NCBI GenBank assembly: GCA_006384855.1
Contig: VCJN01001612.1
Location: 129,116 to 193,115, forward strand
DNA from: Tetraselmis striata
Lineage: Eukaryota > Chlorophyta > Chlorodendrophyceae > Chlorodendrales > Chlorodendraceae
Direction of reading: 5' to 3'
Length of the DNA: 64,000 nt
The notes under the pieces were generated by a model. That model was not told the DNA's origin, searched no databases, and saw only the letters and a program-made list of their open reading frames with translations. The position numbers were made by a program, and so were the translations under genes. Within the stretch, counting starts at the first letter, position 1. Each line of letters begins with the position of its first letter. Shown one piece after another: positions 24,238 through 36,599 of this stretch.

Positions 24238-26130
24238 TCGCACCAGGTTGTTGTAGATGCGGGCGCCCAGGGGCTGGAAGAAGCACGAGCCGGGGGAGAG
24301 CGGGTGGAAGAAGAAGAGGGTGTACTGCTGCCCCAGCAGGCGGTGGTCGCGCTTCTTGGCCTCCGCGATGCGGTGCTGGTACTCCTTCAGCTGCTTGTTG
24401 TCAGGGAAGGTGATGGCATACACCCTCTGCAAGCCAGCGCGCCGCAGCAAGGTGCTCAGCGGCTCATCCCAAGCGCGCATCGGGAAAGGGGAGAGGTGGG
24501 GGAGAGGGGGGGGGGGCGGGGGGTCCCCTGAAGGAGAGAGAAGGGGATGGGTAAATGGGGGCCCACCTGCAGCGCGTCTTTGCTGGTGTCGGCGCGCCAG
24601 AAGGCACGGGAGCAGGAGGTTAGTGCCACCGCCTTGAGCATACTGGTGTCTGGCACGTGCGGCCCGCTGCACAGATCCACCATGGGGCCCACGCGGTACA
24701 CGCTGATGACGGCGTCCTGCGGACCCCATCTGGCTGTCAGGGACCAGGAACGGGGAGCAGGGAAGAGAACAGGGGGGTAGGGGGGGAGGGGGTCCCACCG
24801 CCGGCAGGTTCTCGATGAGCTCGATCTTGAACTTGTTCTCCTGGAACATGGCGAGCGCCTCCTCCCGGCTCACGGTGATGCGCTGGAAGGGCTGCTTCTC
24901 CTGCGCCGCCCACCCGCCCACAACACAGAGTCACCCACCGTGCAGCAAAAGCGCTGCAAATGTATGCATTGATGTGAAAGTGGTAGGCAGGCGAGCAGGT
25001 GGCAAGATGCTGCAGGGTGTCTGTGTGCTGGAGAGGGGGAAGGAGGGGGGGTGGCACCTTGATGGCGTTGCTCACGCGCTTCTCCACGCGCTGCAGGTCG
25101 CTCTCCGCGAGCGTGGCGTCGCCCATGTGGCAGTCATAGTAGAAGCCCTCCTCAATGGGCGGCCCGATGGTGAGGTCCACGCCGAACTCGAGCTCCAGCG
25201 CCTCGCCGAGCACGTGGGCAGAGGAGTGCCAGAAGGTCTGCAGGGGCGCATGGTTGGACGGGCGGTGAGGCATGGCCGATGATGTGAAACCAGCTAGAGC
25301 GGTCTTGAAGAGTGTGTGTGTGCGTGTGTGTGTGTGTTTTGGGGGGTGTGGGGGGGGGGGGGGGGGGGGGGCGTACGTCCTTGCCATCACGGTCGTCAAA
25401 TGTGACGAGCTGGAGGGCACAGTCTCCCTCCAGCGGGCGGGACATGTCCCAGGCATCGCCGTCCACCTGCCAGGGACCAGGCGCACGCGGGATCAGTAGA
25501 GACGCCAGCCAAACGCGCCCCCCCGCCCCCCCCCCACCCCCCCACCCCCCCCCACCACCACCACCAATCCCCCATGCCCCTGTGCATTTGTCTACCCAGC
25601 CTTCCCGCCATCCTGCCCCATCAGCCCACACCGCACGTGACGCCCAATCGCCACCACCAATCAGCAGCAACTGCGACCGCGCACAGCATCGCTGCCAAAG
25701 CTTGCCCCTGCCGCTTCCCCGGAGCCACGGGCTCAGCGCTATGTGGTCGGCTCCTCGTCTCGCGTGCGGAGGGCGCTGCCATTATGAGGGAGGCGCTGCC
25801 TGTCAAGTACAGTACCTTGGCCACCACGCACTTCTTGGCCAGGTTGTTGGAGATCTGCGCCGCGATGTCGTACGGCGTGGTGAAGCCCTTGACGGCCGGG
25901 CGCTCTGCGCCGTCGGGCATGATGACCTTGATGGCTTCGTTGGCGGCCTGCGCGGCCTCGCGCTTGGCGAGCTCCCGCGTATAGTATCCCTCGAAGAGCT
26001 CCACGCGCTTGGCGTAGTACGGCAGCCGCTCCGACAGACGCGACTGGAAGATCGCCTCCTTCTCCGCCGCCTTGTCCTTCTCGCCCACGGAAACCTCCGC
26101 CATCTTGGCCGTCACGTCGCTGGTGGCCAT
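21993..26130 (-). CDS. Threonyl-tRNA synthetase
   Basis: Twelve minus-strand exons join in perfect phase: 26130-25816, 25466-25377, 25237-25058, 24900-24799, 24716-24567, 24426-24244, 24122-23830, 23727-23686, 23376-23187, 23022-22872, 22773-22601 and 22262-21993, giving 712 residues. Domain order is typical of class II ThrRS: a short N-terminal extension, the TGS domain (about residues 45-135), the editing domain with HSSAH, the catalytic core and the anticodon-binding domain (last 90 residues). Visible core features are [10 protein letters not shown] (motif 1 region), MNCPGHC with the zinc-ligand Cys, [15 protein letters not shown] (motif 2), DDAHIF and VHRAILGS with the zinc-ligand His residues. 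The enzyme charges tRNA-Thr. The reading frame is open for about 100 codons upstream of the ATG and resembles an organelle presequence but has no ATG, so a dual-targeted form is possible. C-runs follow several donors directly. Confidence 0.95.
23604..23630. repeat. (AT)n microsatellite
   Basis: An AT dinucleotide run of about 26 bp lies in the ThrRS intron between exons 8 and 9. A second short ATAT run follows at 23,641-23,652. Confidence 0.9.
25310..25338. repeat. (TG)n microsatellite with adjacent G-run
   Basis: A TG-rich run precedes a long G-run (25,350-25,370). On the ThrRS coding strand this becomes a donor GTACG followed at once by C residues and then CA repeats. Confidence 0.85.
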
Positions 26131-27665
26131 GTAACGTCGGGGCTGGGTCTGGAGCTGGGAGCTCGGGGACTGTGTCGCGGACGCTCTGGGTCGCGGCAGC
26201 AAGCAGATGAGTCTTGCGGGGGCGGCAAGGGCGGAGCTGGCGGCGGCGGCAGTCGACCAAGCGGATACTGCTGCTGCTGCTGCTGCTGCGGTGCGGGGCT
26301 TGCGGGGCAGAGCCGCCGCGATGTGTCGCGAGGCCGAGGACCACAGCGTGCCGGGGTGCCGCTGGTTGCGGGCACGGGAGGAAAGGAGGGGGCGCTTGCG
26401 GTCAAGTGGCGGCGCATTCAGCTGAGTTGGCAATAAGGATTACTTGATGATCGCAAGGCGCATCAGCGGGGCGGAGCAGGGGCAGCGGACGTGCTGCCTG
26501 CGTCCGCCCACGGCACGGAGGACGAGCGAGCAGTTGCGGCGCTGGCGACGCGCCGGCGGATATAAGGCGCTGCTTGCGCGAGCGCAATCAGATACATCTT
26601 ACAGGGCGACAGATTATTGGTTGTATACTACCGTTATTTGTTTTTCGCAATCATCGACTAAAATAATAAATAAATAATCCCAGGTTGTTTCCCCTGCAAA
26701 TCTGCTATCACCCCTACCCTCACCCGTACCTCTACTGTGCGCATGTGTATGGGGTGTAGTGCGAGAAGTCATCCTTAATTATTCACGCCTAATCCTTATA
26801 TTCTTCGTGTACACATCTCTTCACCATCTCTAAGAGGATTCTGCTTAAATGTAGGCTTTTTCCTCCCCCAGTACTTTGCGTGCATTCTCTTGACGCTCTC
26901 CCTGTAACTACCAAAAAGTAGACATCTCTTTCGGATCCACGTACACAACACCGGACACCATCAAGGACCGCGCGCGCCTCTGCTGTTTCTGCGCTGCTCG
27001 CGCGCGTTGTCACGCGCGCCATCCTCCTCCTCCTACTGGGAGTCGTCAAGCATCAACGCCGCCAGCCACCTCCGCTCCCACATCACCGCCTGTCCTGGGC
27101 TCCTGGCATGCACGGCTACCTCGTCCTAATCGTCACAGTGGGCATCAACGGTGGTGGACAGCGGAAACCCTCGGCGATTCTCCCTGGACCCGCAGCCCAG
27201 GCACCGTTCGAGGCACGTATCAGCCTGGGAGAGCGTGGAGCAGGCCGGAGAAAGGCTTGCCCCTCTCGGCGCTCACTCACTTCCGCGCCGCCTCGCCGTG
27301 CCAGCCGCCCTCCGCCCATACCTTTCCCATACTGCGGCGAGGCACTGCTGGGAAGCCTTCATCAGCGGCAGCACCTAGGCGCCTCGATGGCTGCAGGGAT
27401 CGTCCCGGCACATTACCACAGCCTGTGCCTCTGAGGAGAACCGTGCTGAGGAGAAGGGATACATCATAAGTTGCGCACTGCTCAAGCAGGGGCGAGCTAA
27501 GCTGAGGCAGCCTGTGGCAGGTAAGTAGGCAGGAGCTCGGTGTCCTGGGCAAGGCGACTCCCTGTAGCGCGAGGCGGGAGGCGCCGCATGAGTGGCTGGT
27601 GGTAGGCCCGAGGCTGCTAGCTGCGGCACCGCCAGCTACCTGCTGGGCACCTCGGGGCCGCCACC
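26131..27665. promoter_or_regulatory. Divergent intergenic region, ThrRS and helical protein
   Basis: About 1.5 kb between two divergent starts. The ThrRS-proximal 300 bp contains the ATG-less in-frame extension, a CAG/GCT trinucleotide run (about 26,264-26,290) and an out-of-frame ATG at 26417 whose ORF overlaps the main start. The centre (26.6-26.9 kb) is AT-richer. No separate gene is supported. Confidence 0.4.
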
Positions 27666-29512
27666 ATGCCGCCGCGGGAGCCATCCCTGGGCAAGGGCGG
27701 CTTTAGCGGGCGCACCAGCTCCAAGCTTACGTTAGACACACTGGGCCCGTCCGGATCCCTTTCATCGCGCCGCATGTCCCTGGTGGAGGTGCCCGCTTCC
27801 CTCCTGTGCATACATCCCCTCATGAACCTACATGCACAGCAATGCCCCCCCCCCCCCCCCCCCCCCTTCCCTCCACCCCACGAGCGCCCTACTGCTAGTT
27901 CTCGCCCCCTATATCCAGGCAATGAAGACCGACCTGAGCCGTTACCCTGGTGCCTGCAGATCATTCCACCCATCGTAAATGCCTTAGCGTCAGAGGGGCC
28001 GCTGTTTCAGGCGCAACCCGCCTTCGTGGACACCAACACAACTCCGCATTTGTCGATACCCAGTGCGCCCCCCCCCCTCCTCCACCCCCCCCTCCCTCAC
28101 AACCGCCCTTCCCTGCTCTCCGAGGAGAGTCTAGCAAGTCAGGGTGCCCAGCTGGATGCCCAGGGAAACGCCAACATTCATCCTGAGCTGATCGCGGCCG
28201 GCTGCTGACGGATGGACCTTGCCGCAGATGTCCGCGTCTGCCTGGATGACAGCCTGTTCCAGGGCCCGGACTACCGCAAGCTGGCTTGGCTCTGTATGGT
28301 GGCGGACATCCGGGCGCAGCGCTCCTACCAGGTCCCCCCCCCCCCCCCCCCACTTCCCTTGCTCCTTGCAAGACATGCCAGAGCATGAAGCAGCTCAGAA
28401 GCACGCAGGTGCCCCAGATACATGCATGATACCACACCAGAGGTGCCTGATGCGCAGCAGTGCGAACACCACTGCTGTGGCAGGTGCAAGATGGCCCTGT
28501 AGACGCGGCGCTGCTGTTGAAGCTGCGGGAGTGCGCCGCCACAATATCCCCAAAGAAAGCTGTCTTGGTGCCCCCCCTTCCGCCCCTGCTCTCAGTAGCG
28601 GCACATTTGCCACGCCTGCCCGCCCTGGATGGCACGGCTTATCTAACCCGGACGGGGATACTTTGCAGGAGCTGCTCGAAGAATTTAGCTCTGTGGACGT
28701 GTTTCCATTCCTTGAGGCGCTTCTGCGGGGATCAACGATGCCACTCATGCCTGAGTCGGGGTCACAGACAGGTGGGGCCTTCTCCCATTTGCCTGTGCGC
28801 GGTAGTGTTGTCAGCAGAGGGGGAGGGGGGGGGAGGGGGACGGCAGGAGGACTGAGCGGTTCTTGCTGTGCTGGCAGGCGGCGACTACCTGGAGTACATA
28901 AACCTGCTGAACCAACTAATGATGATGGCGACGCAGCTGCATAACGATGCACTGGACCCGCGGAACCATAAGTATGCGGCTCACCAGGTCGCAATTCTCT
29001 ATGTGCGCGCCCCAAAACCGCCCATCCCCACCCGCCCATCGCGCACCCACTACCCCAGAGGGCCTGCTCTCTCTGTACGGTGGTCTTGTGTGGCCGTGCT
29101 GGGTAGCTGGCTGGCTGGCTGGCTGGCTGGCTGAGGGTTGGGGTTGCCTGCACTTGCAGCAATCACTCAACATGCTCAAGGGGCAGACGAAGCCGCTGCG
29201 GAAGAGGATCGAGGAGCGCTTCGACGAAATAAAGACGATCACCGAAAATGCGGCGTCGCCCTACCTCGGCGCGGAGCTTCAGTACTGGTCCGGCAACCTT
29301 CCTTTGCGCGTCCCTTTCCCGAGTACATGATGTACGCCGCCACTGTGCGATTGTGTACCATTGCTGTGGCTGACGTGCGCTGCTCTCTGCCGATTTGATG
29401 GTTGCTGTGCAGGCTGCAGCAGATCACGTGGGATTGCCGCTGCATGCTGGTTGATTGCCCCCCGTTCATGCACGAGAAGATACGATGCATCTCCGACATC
29501 GTCCATCGATAG
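27666..29512 (+). CDS. Unrecognised alpha-helical protein, spliced
   Basis: I do not recognise the family. Six 3' exons join in matching phase: 28228-28331, 28484-28567, 28669-28771, 28878-29002, 29160-29281 and 29413-29512 (stop TAG). The probable first exon is 27666-27788, starting at ATG with a Ser/Gly-rich segment. One or two exons between 27.92 and 28.15 kb are unresolved. The C-terminal 200 residues are helix-rich and contain LEEFSSVDVFPFLEALL, NHKYAAHQVAILYQSLN and RKRIEERFDEIKTITENA, and end with a Cys-containing segment (CRCMLVDCPPF). No signal peptide or membrane segment is seen. The look is that of a helical-repeat or adaptor protein; cilium or trafficking roles would be guesses. 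A C-run starts three bases after the donor at 28332. Confidence 0.65.
29106..29133. repeat. (GGCT)n tetranucleotide repeat
   Basis: About seven tandem CTGG/GGCT units lie in an intron of the helical-protein gene, just before the acceptor for the exon at 29160. Confidence 0.9.
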
Positions 29513-31051
29513 GGGGTAGTGGGTTATTCTTGCGCCTCATACGCCAGGTCGGCCGACGCACACATGCGGCATGCAGCCTATTTATAGCATGTGCCCCGCT
29601 ACCTCAGGCTCGCCTACCTGTACTGGAAGTTGCGCCAAGTCACGATATCTACCGCAGCTCCTCTGAGCACTCCACAGCAGCGACAGGACGTGCATTGGCA
29701 CTGAATGCAGGGGCCGGTCCGCTGCGAGTACCTCTTCCCTGCTCAGTGCGTGATCACAGGCGAGCACCTGCCGTCTCGGGTAGTACTGTCCGGCGGCACG
29801 AGTGCCACACATATACCGACTTGAGCTCTCACTAGGTCACTGTCTCATAATATGTCTCTTCATGTTGCCTGTATGCGTCTCGCTCAGACATGGTGACATT
29901 CAAGCAATGGAGTGACTGTGCAGCCATATCGCACATTTTGAGTTCGCAGCTATATTATTGTTTTCGTACAATAATCCAACGCATGTTCCTAGCCTGTTTC
30001 CAGCACCGCGACTGCCGCGCGGCGGCATCGGTATCATCCAGCAGTAGACTGCTTCATATAGTCGCTAGACAGCACATGCTGCCATCCTGAATGCGTTGCC
30101 TTCATCTGGCTATTAACCAGCGCCCACAGGGGGAATTATGCAGACGTATAATCTTCCAGATTCATGATTAGTGCCGGCTCCGCGGAAGTTAGTCGTACGT
30201 ATATACTGTACATATTTGAGCACTTGCTCGAAGCAATAAAACAAACGTCTATAAACGTTTGTATATAGTCTTTCCCTAGAAATAACGACATATGATGAAA
30301 TATTGATATCATCATAATGGGCAACCGGTATATTGATATCATCATTATTGATAGGCTAGCACATTCAGCAGCAGATGTAACTTGTTCGTACCTGGTAGTA
30401 TATTGATATGGCGGATGATTTGCAAGCGATGCCCCGAGTCGGACTATGTACCTGTTACCAGTATATGCGGATATTGTCGATGTGTGTCAACCGGTACAAG
30501 TACATAAAGTCGCTAGCCCCTACGGTGATACAGCAGCACTCATATGTACTGTCCGTAGCGAGTTACTAGTGCCGGAGGGGGATTATCGATGGCTGAGTGG
30601 CATTATCACTGATGGGGGAAGAGTCGGCGAGAGTCGGCGTGCACGCGTCGAATCACGTCGAGTGCCAGCAAGCAAGATGCAAACTAGGAAGGCAAAGGGT
30701 TGCTTTGAGCCGTGGGCGATGGATGAAAGGTAGCCGCTGTCGCCGTGGCGATGGCTGAGTGGCACTGTCACGAGAGAGAATGGGCGAGTCGGAACATTTC
30801 TGGGAAGAGCAGTTGACTGAATGTACAGGAGCTGAGGCTGACAATTTATACCAGCCGGCTAGGTGTCGACTAGGGCAGACACCGCTCCATCAAAGAAGAC
30901 AATCTGGCCAAGAGGTCTAAGTGCCGTACTCTGGTAGCATCTGGGTGTCGTACATCTTAGGCACATGTACGGCAGTAGCACTTCACTGGAAAATGCGGAT
31001 TTCACAAAGAGAAAATGCGGATTCAAGGTACCGGGGTACCCTAGGTCCAAC
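29513..31051. other. AT-richer spacer before the copia relic
   Basis: No gene is supported. The word ATATTGATATCATCAT is repeated near 30,300 and 30,332. A short duplicated word (CGATGGCTGAGTGGCA) occurs at about 30,588 and 30,749. The right part (about 30,800-31,052) is the presumed LTR of the minus-strand copia relic. Confidence 0.45.
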
Positions 31052-31052
31052 A
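30800..31052 (-). repeat. Putative copia 3' LTR (proximal part)
   Basis: On the minus strand, just after the copia coding relic and a purine-rich stretch, the sequence TGTTGGACC begins at 31052; TGTTGGA is a common copia LTR start. A TATAAATT word lies about 200 bp inside (near 30,845). The far end of the LTR and a 5' partner were not found. Confidence 0.4.
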
Positions 31053-31062
31053 CCCCTCCTCA

Positions 31063-31670
31063 TCATGTGGAATCCCGCGGGCGCAGGACTGATGATGGCA
31101 GAGGCGCAACGGAAGGCTCCTCGGATGACTCCATCAGGAAGGCGCGGAAATTAAGAAAGGTAGTCAGTGGCAGCGCCTTAGCAAAGAAGTCGCCGAGCTG
31201 GTCTGTGGTAGGCGTGTAGTGCATGGCGATGATGCCGTCTTGGCAGAGTTGGGCCGCATACTGAAACTTGAGGTCAATGTGCCGTTGCGCGCCTGTAATC
31301 ATACCATGCTTCACCTGAACGATGCACGCCGGGTTGTCCTCGCATACCCGCACTCATCAGTGGTGGGGTGGTTGAGCTGGCGCAGAAGAATGCGAATAAA
31401 TGCCGGGCATGTGCATGCCATGCAGAGCGCCACGAACTCCGCCTCGGCAGTAGACAGGGCCACGCTCTTCTGAACCTAAGCGCGGTAGGCGACTGGGTGC
31501 CGTGCACCAAGGCAAGATAACCGGTAGTAGTGGAGCGGCGTTTGGGCACGAAGGCCGCCCAATCAGCGTCCACAAAGATGAAGTCATATGTAGAATGAAG
31601 GCGAGATAAAGGATGTTTCCCGTGGACACGTGGGCATCAATGATTGCAAGACGTGTGTTTCGGTGCGTCA
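31063..31670 (-). pseudogene. Ty1/copia polyprotein relic, RNase H region
   Basis: Minus-strand reading frames contain the copia RNase H hallmarks in order: DADWAA...KRRSTTTGY, SVALSTAEAEFVAL, CEDNPACI and PTTDQLGDFFAKALP. They fall in different frames, so at least two frameshifts separate them. No integrase or full reverse transcriptase is seen upstream. This is the 3' end of a dead copia element. Confidence 0.8.
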
Positions 31671-33510
31671 CGTGGGATATCGGTGAATGTGATCGGCGTG
31701 TGGAATCTGGCGAATGATATATATACGAAATAAGGAAGTAGTGGCGTCGTGCCCTGCCTGCAATTGCTTGCTTTGTTGTGAATGGGACCGACTCTCGAAA
31801 AGTCGGCCTTAATAGCGAGATGGGCCTTGCCCTGTCTCGCGCCTCTCGAACGGACCGACGCCCTAACGGCTAGGGGAGACCTTTCTTGGTTAGTGCCGGG
31901 ACGTTGTTGGGGCTGGTTGTTAGACGGTGAAACTCCGTCATACTCCCGTAATCATGAAGTGATGACCTTGTTGCTAGCAGTGGCTACGGCGAGACCTACC
32001 CGGAACAGTTATTATAACACGGTTTGCCATGAAGGCAAACCTGTAGAGGGTCCGCAAGGGTTTTCCAGCCGTCCTTCCCGGGGACAAAAAAATCTGCTAC
32101 CGTGATTTATCATTGTTAAGTACTTAACTGAGTTTAGTCAGATGACGGACCGAGTTTTGCGGTCAAACGACTACCGCGTGGAGAATATAGCACAGTAGCC
32201 AGTAGTCATCGGCTCTCTCTAGAATCTTCCCGGACGGGACAGTGAGCAGGGGACTCGCGACCGCACCAGTCAGCTCCCGACTACCAGTTTCCTTGCTTAC
32301 CTGGAAAATTTCCAAATCCTCCGGATGAAAATTTCGAAATCCATCGTCAAAATAGGCTCGGGATGAAAAACACGCAGAATCGTGGATTTCATTATTGATG
32401 TAATCGTACCCAATGTGCCTAGCGATGTACGAATACCCATATTTTCGCGAACGTGTTAAGTCGCTATGAGATATTATTAGCAGTCGCATATTACTATATA
32501 ATTTCGTCATCTTGATTTCGGATCATTTTGCATGGTGCAGCCGTTCTTAAACTATATGCTCTCCCGGTAGTCTCTTATCAATGAATCATTTCGTTGTCTG
32601 CTACATGTGGTCGCGCTGCTGATTTATAATGCTACTTTGCAAAGATATATGTCTTAGTTGCCAATTACTGAATCTAGGTAGGGACAAGCACCGTTAATTT
32701 TGCGAGTCGTATTCGGTACCGGTACCGGCCGGTGAATTGTGCCGATTACGAGCAGGACTAGGCGTTATCCGGCGACGACATCAGGGTTAATAAGGACATG
32801 ACTGAAAGTACCGATGAGGGAGTTACAAACGTGTGGTGTTCGGCGCCTCCACTGTGTTGTTCCAGCAAGGGCCCCACGGCGTGCCAGCCAGTACTCACGT
32901 TTCTACTCTCAACTCGTCGTGCAATCCCCGCCACCCCCTCCGCCGCCATGGTTGACTCCTATAGGAGTAAGGCATCAAGCACGGTGGGCGAGGTGTTGAG
33001 CGAATTGGATGAGCTCGACACCTTCTTCCATGCGGCGGGGGCGGCGTGCGTGGATAGCCATGGCCAGTGCCTTGGCGTTAGTTAGATGCGGCATCACATG
33101 CACATGATCATAAGTAGGAAGTTAGATGAACTCGACGCCGATGTAGGTGTTTAGAGCAAGACGGTCGGCCCCGCCAGCCATGCCTCTCCCCAAACCACCA
33201 CGCACGCATCAGCGGAACCTTCGCCGCTGTCAAAGCCCGACCGGCAGTGCCGTTCAACAGGGAGCGCCCAACCAGCGCCGGCTCCGCCCTCACCGGGTGC
33301 CCCCTCAGCCTCGGAAGCGCGGCTCGGAGGAAGCCAGCGGGGTTCCGGCTTCTCGCTTCGACGCGCCGGACACGCTCATAGCATCACAGTATGAAAACAC
33401 AGAGGATGCGGCAGGTGTTTGGCTGGACTACGCGCATGGGGAGGCATGCTTTGAACGCTAGTAAGATGTTATGTCATATTTGAATGTGGCGGCCATTAAG
33501 TGGCGGTATA
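31671..33510. other. Spacer between the copia relic and the LTR element
   Basis: Nothing convincing is seen. Short ORFs at about 32.8-33.1 kb and 33.15-33.46 kb lack domains. It may be the degraded interior of older transposons. Confidence 0.4.
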
Positions 33511-33515
33511 TATAC

Positions 33516-33872
33516 TGTTAGGGTTACCACCATAACCCTACTTGCATACCTATATCCGCACACCTATACAGTCATACTCGTACCACTCACTTCCTTATAT
33601 TAACGCAACTACTACATGCAACTAAGCTGCTGATCCGCCTACACACATATGCCGCGTGCTTGCCACACGTCATGCCCTCGTCAGCCGTTATGCCCCGATG
33701 ACTCCCTGATGACTCCAAGCCTATATTGCATATCCAAGCCTAATGCCTGCATGCGAACGGCTGCCAAGCCGATAGTTGTATAAAGCCGTGTACACCTCGG
33801 TACACTGTAACAAGATCCTTTGCTGCAAACCTTTTCCTTGTCTATGCTAAAGTCTTTCACCTAAAGCTTACA
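33516..33872 (+). repeat. 5' LTR
   Basis: A 357-bp direct repeat bounded by TG and CA. TATAAA at 33779-33784 is the likely promoter element, followed by the presumed transcript start and a ACTGTAACA stretch that includes TGTAA. Confidence 0.93.
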
Positions 33873-34199
33873 TTGGTTTCGCTGAGCTCTGGTTAAGATC
33901 CCCCGCTGCGTTTCCACTGCGCATGCCCGTCCCCCGCCGCGCCTGCCACTGCTGCCGGTCACCCCCCCCCCCCTCCCCGCACCTGCCATCGTGAACGACC
34001 AGCCTATCACTGCCGCCGCCGCCGCCGCCGCTGACCAACGAAATACATATCGACACCACCCGGTGGCCCGTGTAATCCGGGCCGAGCTGGCCAAACCCAC
34101 GACCCGCGCCCTAGCCACGGACATCATCCACGCATCGCCAGTGAACGTCACTTCGCCCCCCCCCCCCCCCCCCACCCCCGGCCGCACGCTCCCCCACGC

Positions 34200-34370
34200 C
34201 GCCACGCATCCCACTGCCACTAACCCTCAGCACTGACCGAATATGACGGCATATGCGATGGATGTCGCCGAACGGGCGACTCCGTCAACAAATGCTCGTC
34301 GACGAGCAAGGCACAACAGTGGCACCAGACATTGGCTGCCAGAAGGCAGCTAAGGGAATTACCTAGCTGA
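34200..34370 (+). pseudogene. Gag-like remnant with altered zinc knuckle
   Basis: One frame reads CDGCRRTGDSVNKC, which has the CCHC knuckle spacing but Asp where His is expected. A Pro/Ala-rich ORF (33991-34236) lies just before it. It fits the gag end of the LTR element but is too short to be sure. Confidence 0.4.
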
Positions 34371-35119
34371 ACTCGCACCGCCTTCCCGGTTAACGACGGT
34401 TTGGGGCCAGCCTAGATTTGATTTCGAATTGAAAACCAATCGATAATCTGTCTGACTGGCCGTATTGTTCCCCATTCCCGAGACTATGCCTGTTGGCTTG
34501 CCCCCAGTGAACGAGCTAACTCCTGACAGCGCGGCTGAGCCCTGCGTGCCGGTGTCTGCGCATGACGGGGCCTCCTCTTCAGGCCCGTTGCCTGTCGAGT
34601 CGACACACTCGTTGCGATATACATGCCAACACCATGGCTTTACAAGGATCCCTGTGATGTCTTCTCTTACGCCGTAATTTGTAAGTGCAACGCAACGGAC
34701 GCACTGTTGCTCAATCAATTAAATCGCGATTTTTCCGTTGTTACCACCGAGTGATCTATTCTGCTCATTATGTACTATAACGAATTGAAATCTTTATACT
34801 TAAACATATAAACAAGCATGCCAGCCGTTAAAATTCCCTTCAAGCGATAGCGCCCCGGCTTCAACTTCGAAATACCATTGCTCTAAGATGCCCACCTACC
34901 GCCGGCAAAACACATTGCCACTCATCACCTGCCGAATCAGAAAAAAAACACACAACGCAATTAAGCGCCCTTTTAGACACAGAATTTATTGGGTAATTGC
35001 CTCCGCGCCTTATGCTGCACTTATCATATTTGTCCGAACATGCAATGCCGGCATGCGCATTTGCATTGACTCCCGACAGATATATATATATATATAACCG
35101 CCGAATAAGATTCCCATTA

Positions 35120-35490
35120 CCACACGCCACCATGCTCACAGTAGATATGCTATCCGGCTATATTGTATATTTTCCGCCCTCGACAGAGTTTGAGGCTAAC
35201 ACCATCCTGCAATCAAACATATACGGATGTCCACACAGTATCGTTCAAAACTCAGTTCGGTCTTTTCGAATTCCAGGTCATGACATTTGGACCGTCCAAT
35301 AGCCCATCGGCGATTCAACGCTTGATGTTGGGTAACGTTATTTTGCATCCGCATAACACCGCGTTTATTCCTGTCTAGTTTGACAACGTTTTGGTATTTG
35401 GTATCTCCCTCAATAAACACTACATACACCTGAAAACCACACTTGTTTTGCTTGCCAAACATCACATGATGCTGCAACTGCCTTAACCAA
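35120..35490 (+). pseudogene. Ty3/gypsy reverse transcriptase remnant
   Basis: Frames in this stretch contain the gypsy RT words LSGY, then FKTQFGLFEFQVMTFG and SPSAIQRLM. The later active-site region reads FDNVLVFG, so the catalytic Asp pair is lost, and a stop codon lies just before it. The parts lie in more than one frame. This RT cannot be functional. Confidence 0.75.
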
Positions 35491-36599
35491 CAAGAATAGT
35501 TGGGCCATTACGTAGCCAACGGGGCACGCGCCCTTCCAAACATTGTGGCCATTCGCAATTGACCCCCGCACCACAATTAACGTTATTTTTTTTTGAATAC
35601 GGCAGTTAATATCGTAAGGATGGAATGAATATACATACTATCGCATGACCACACCCCTTCATAATATTTGTGGCTTACCTTTTACGCACTTACAGAAAAT
35701 ATATATGCTTATGCATACGCCTTAACCGCTGTCTTACTTTAGGAAACTGCACAGGGACACTTCCGACGGCAGTGCGCCTATAATACCAAAGTTTCACGAT
35801 ATACCCACGCCAAGTACGGCACCTATGCCCAGTAAGAACTTTTTCGCATTAATACGCTTTGACAATATGACGCTGCTTTATACAAAAGGGTCCTTAAATC
35901 CCGCTCAGACCACACTATGCATACCACTCTCCGTCACCTGCCCGCCCAAGCCGCCGTCACTCACTACCATACCTAGCAAACCACTGACCCCCGCCCACAC
36001 CTGGAAGCCCGTGCTCGACATATTATATTGCAATAAAAAGCTCTTAGAATGAGGCCGATTTACGCCAATACTTAACAAAACACGACATTCAACTTCTTGA
36101 CACAGACCTACCAACACGTTGCCCGATCTTCTCTCGTATTTACCATGCACTACTTCCACCTTCAAGTTAATCTCGAATTGATAATCGGCCAATTCGCCAC
36201 AACTATACCACCGAAGCAAACTACGACTATTGTAACCGTATTCGCAATCACGTAATAGAATTCCAGCAACGGGTTATGCTGGATAGTATATATGCCTGCC
36301 CGCCTCGGACAAATCCTGTCTTGATTTGGTCATTCCGGAAGTACTGTACCCACGCTGCCGGCCACCTTGCTTGATGCCGCACTACTATTTGGAAAACATA
36401 TGGTGACCCATTATGCGCAATAGGGCTTGCCCACAGACTTGCCTACCTGCCAACCTGCGATAATTTTCATAACAACCTATAGGCCCCGTGTCTCCCGTAC
36501 ATCCACACATCTGCCCCTAGGTATTTTTTCCTATAAAATTTGTTATCACTGGCATGCCGCCCTCTGCGAAATATCTTTGCCGCTACACCCACACTTGTA

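Noticed and set aside
26281..26433. Gln- and Ala-rich ORFs over the CAG/GCT run
   Set aside because: They are alternate frames of a trinucleotide repeat upstream of ThrRS and have no splice or domain support.
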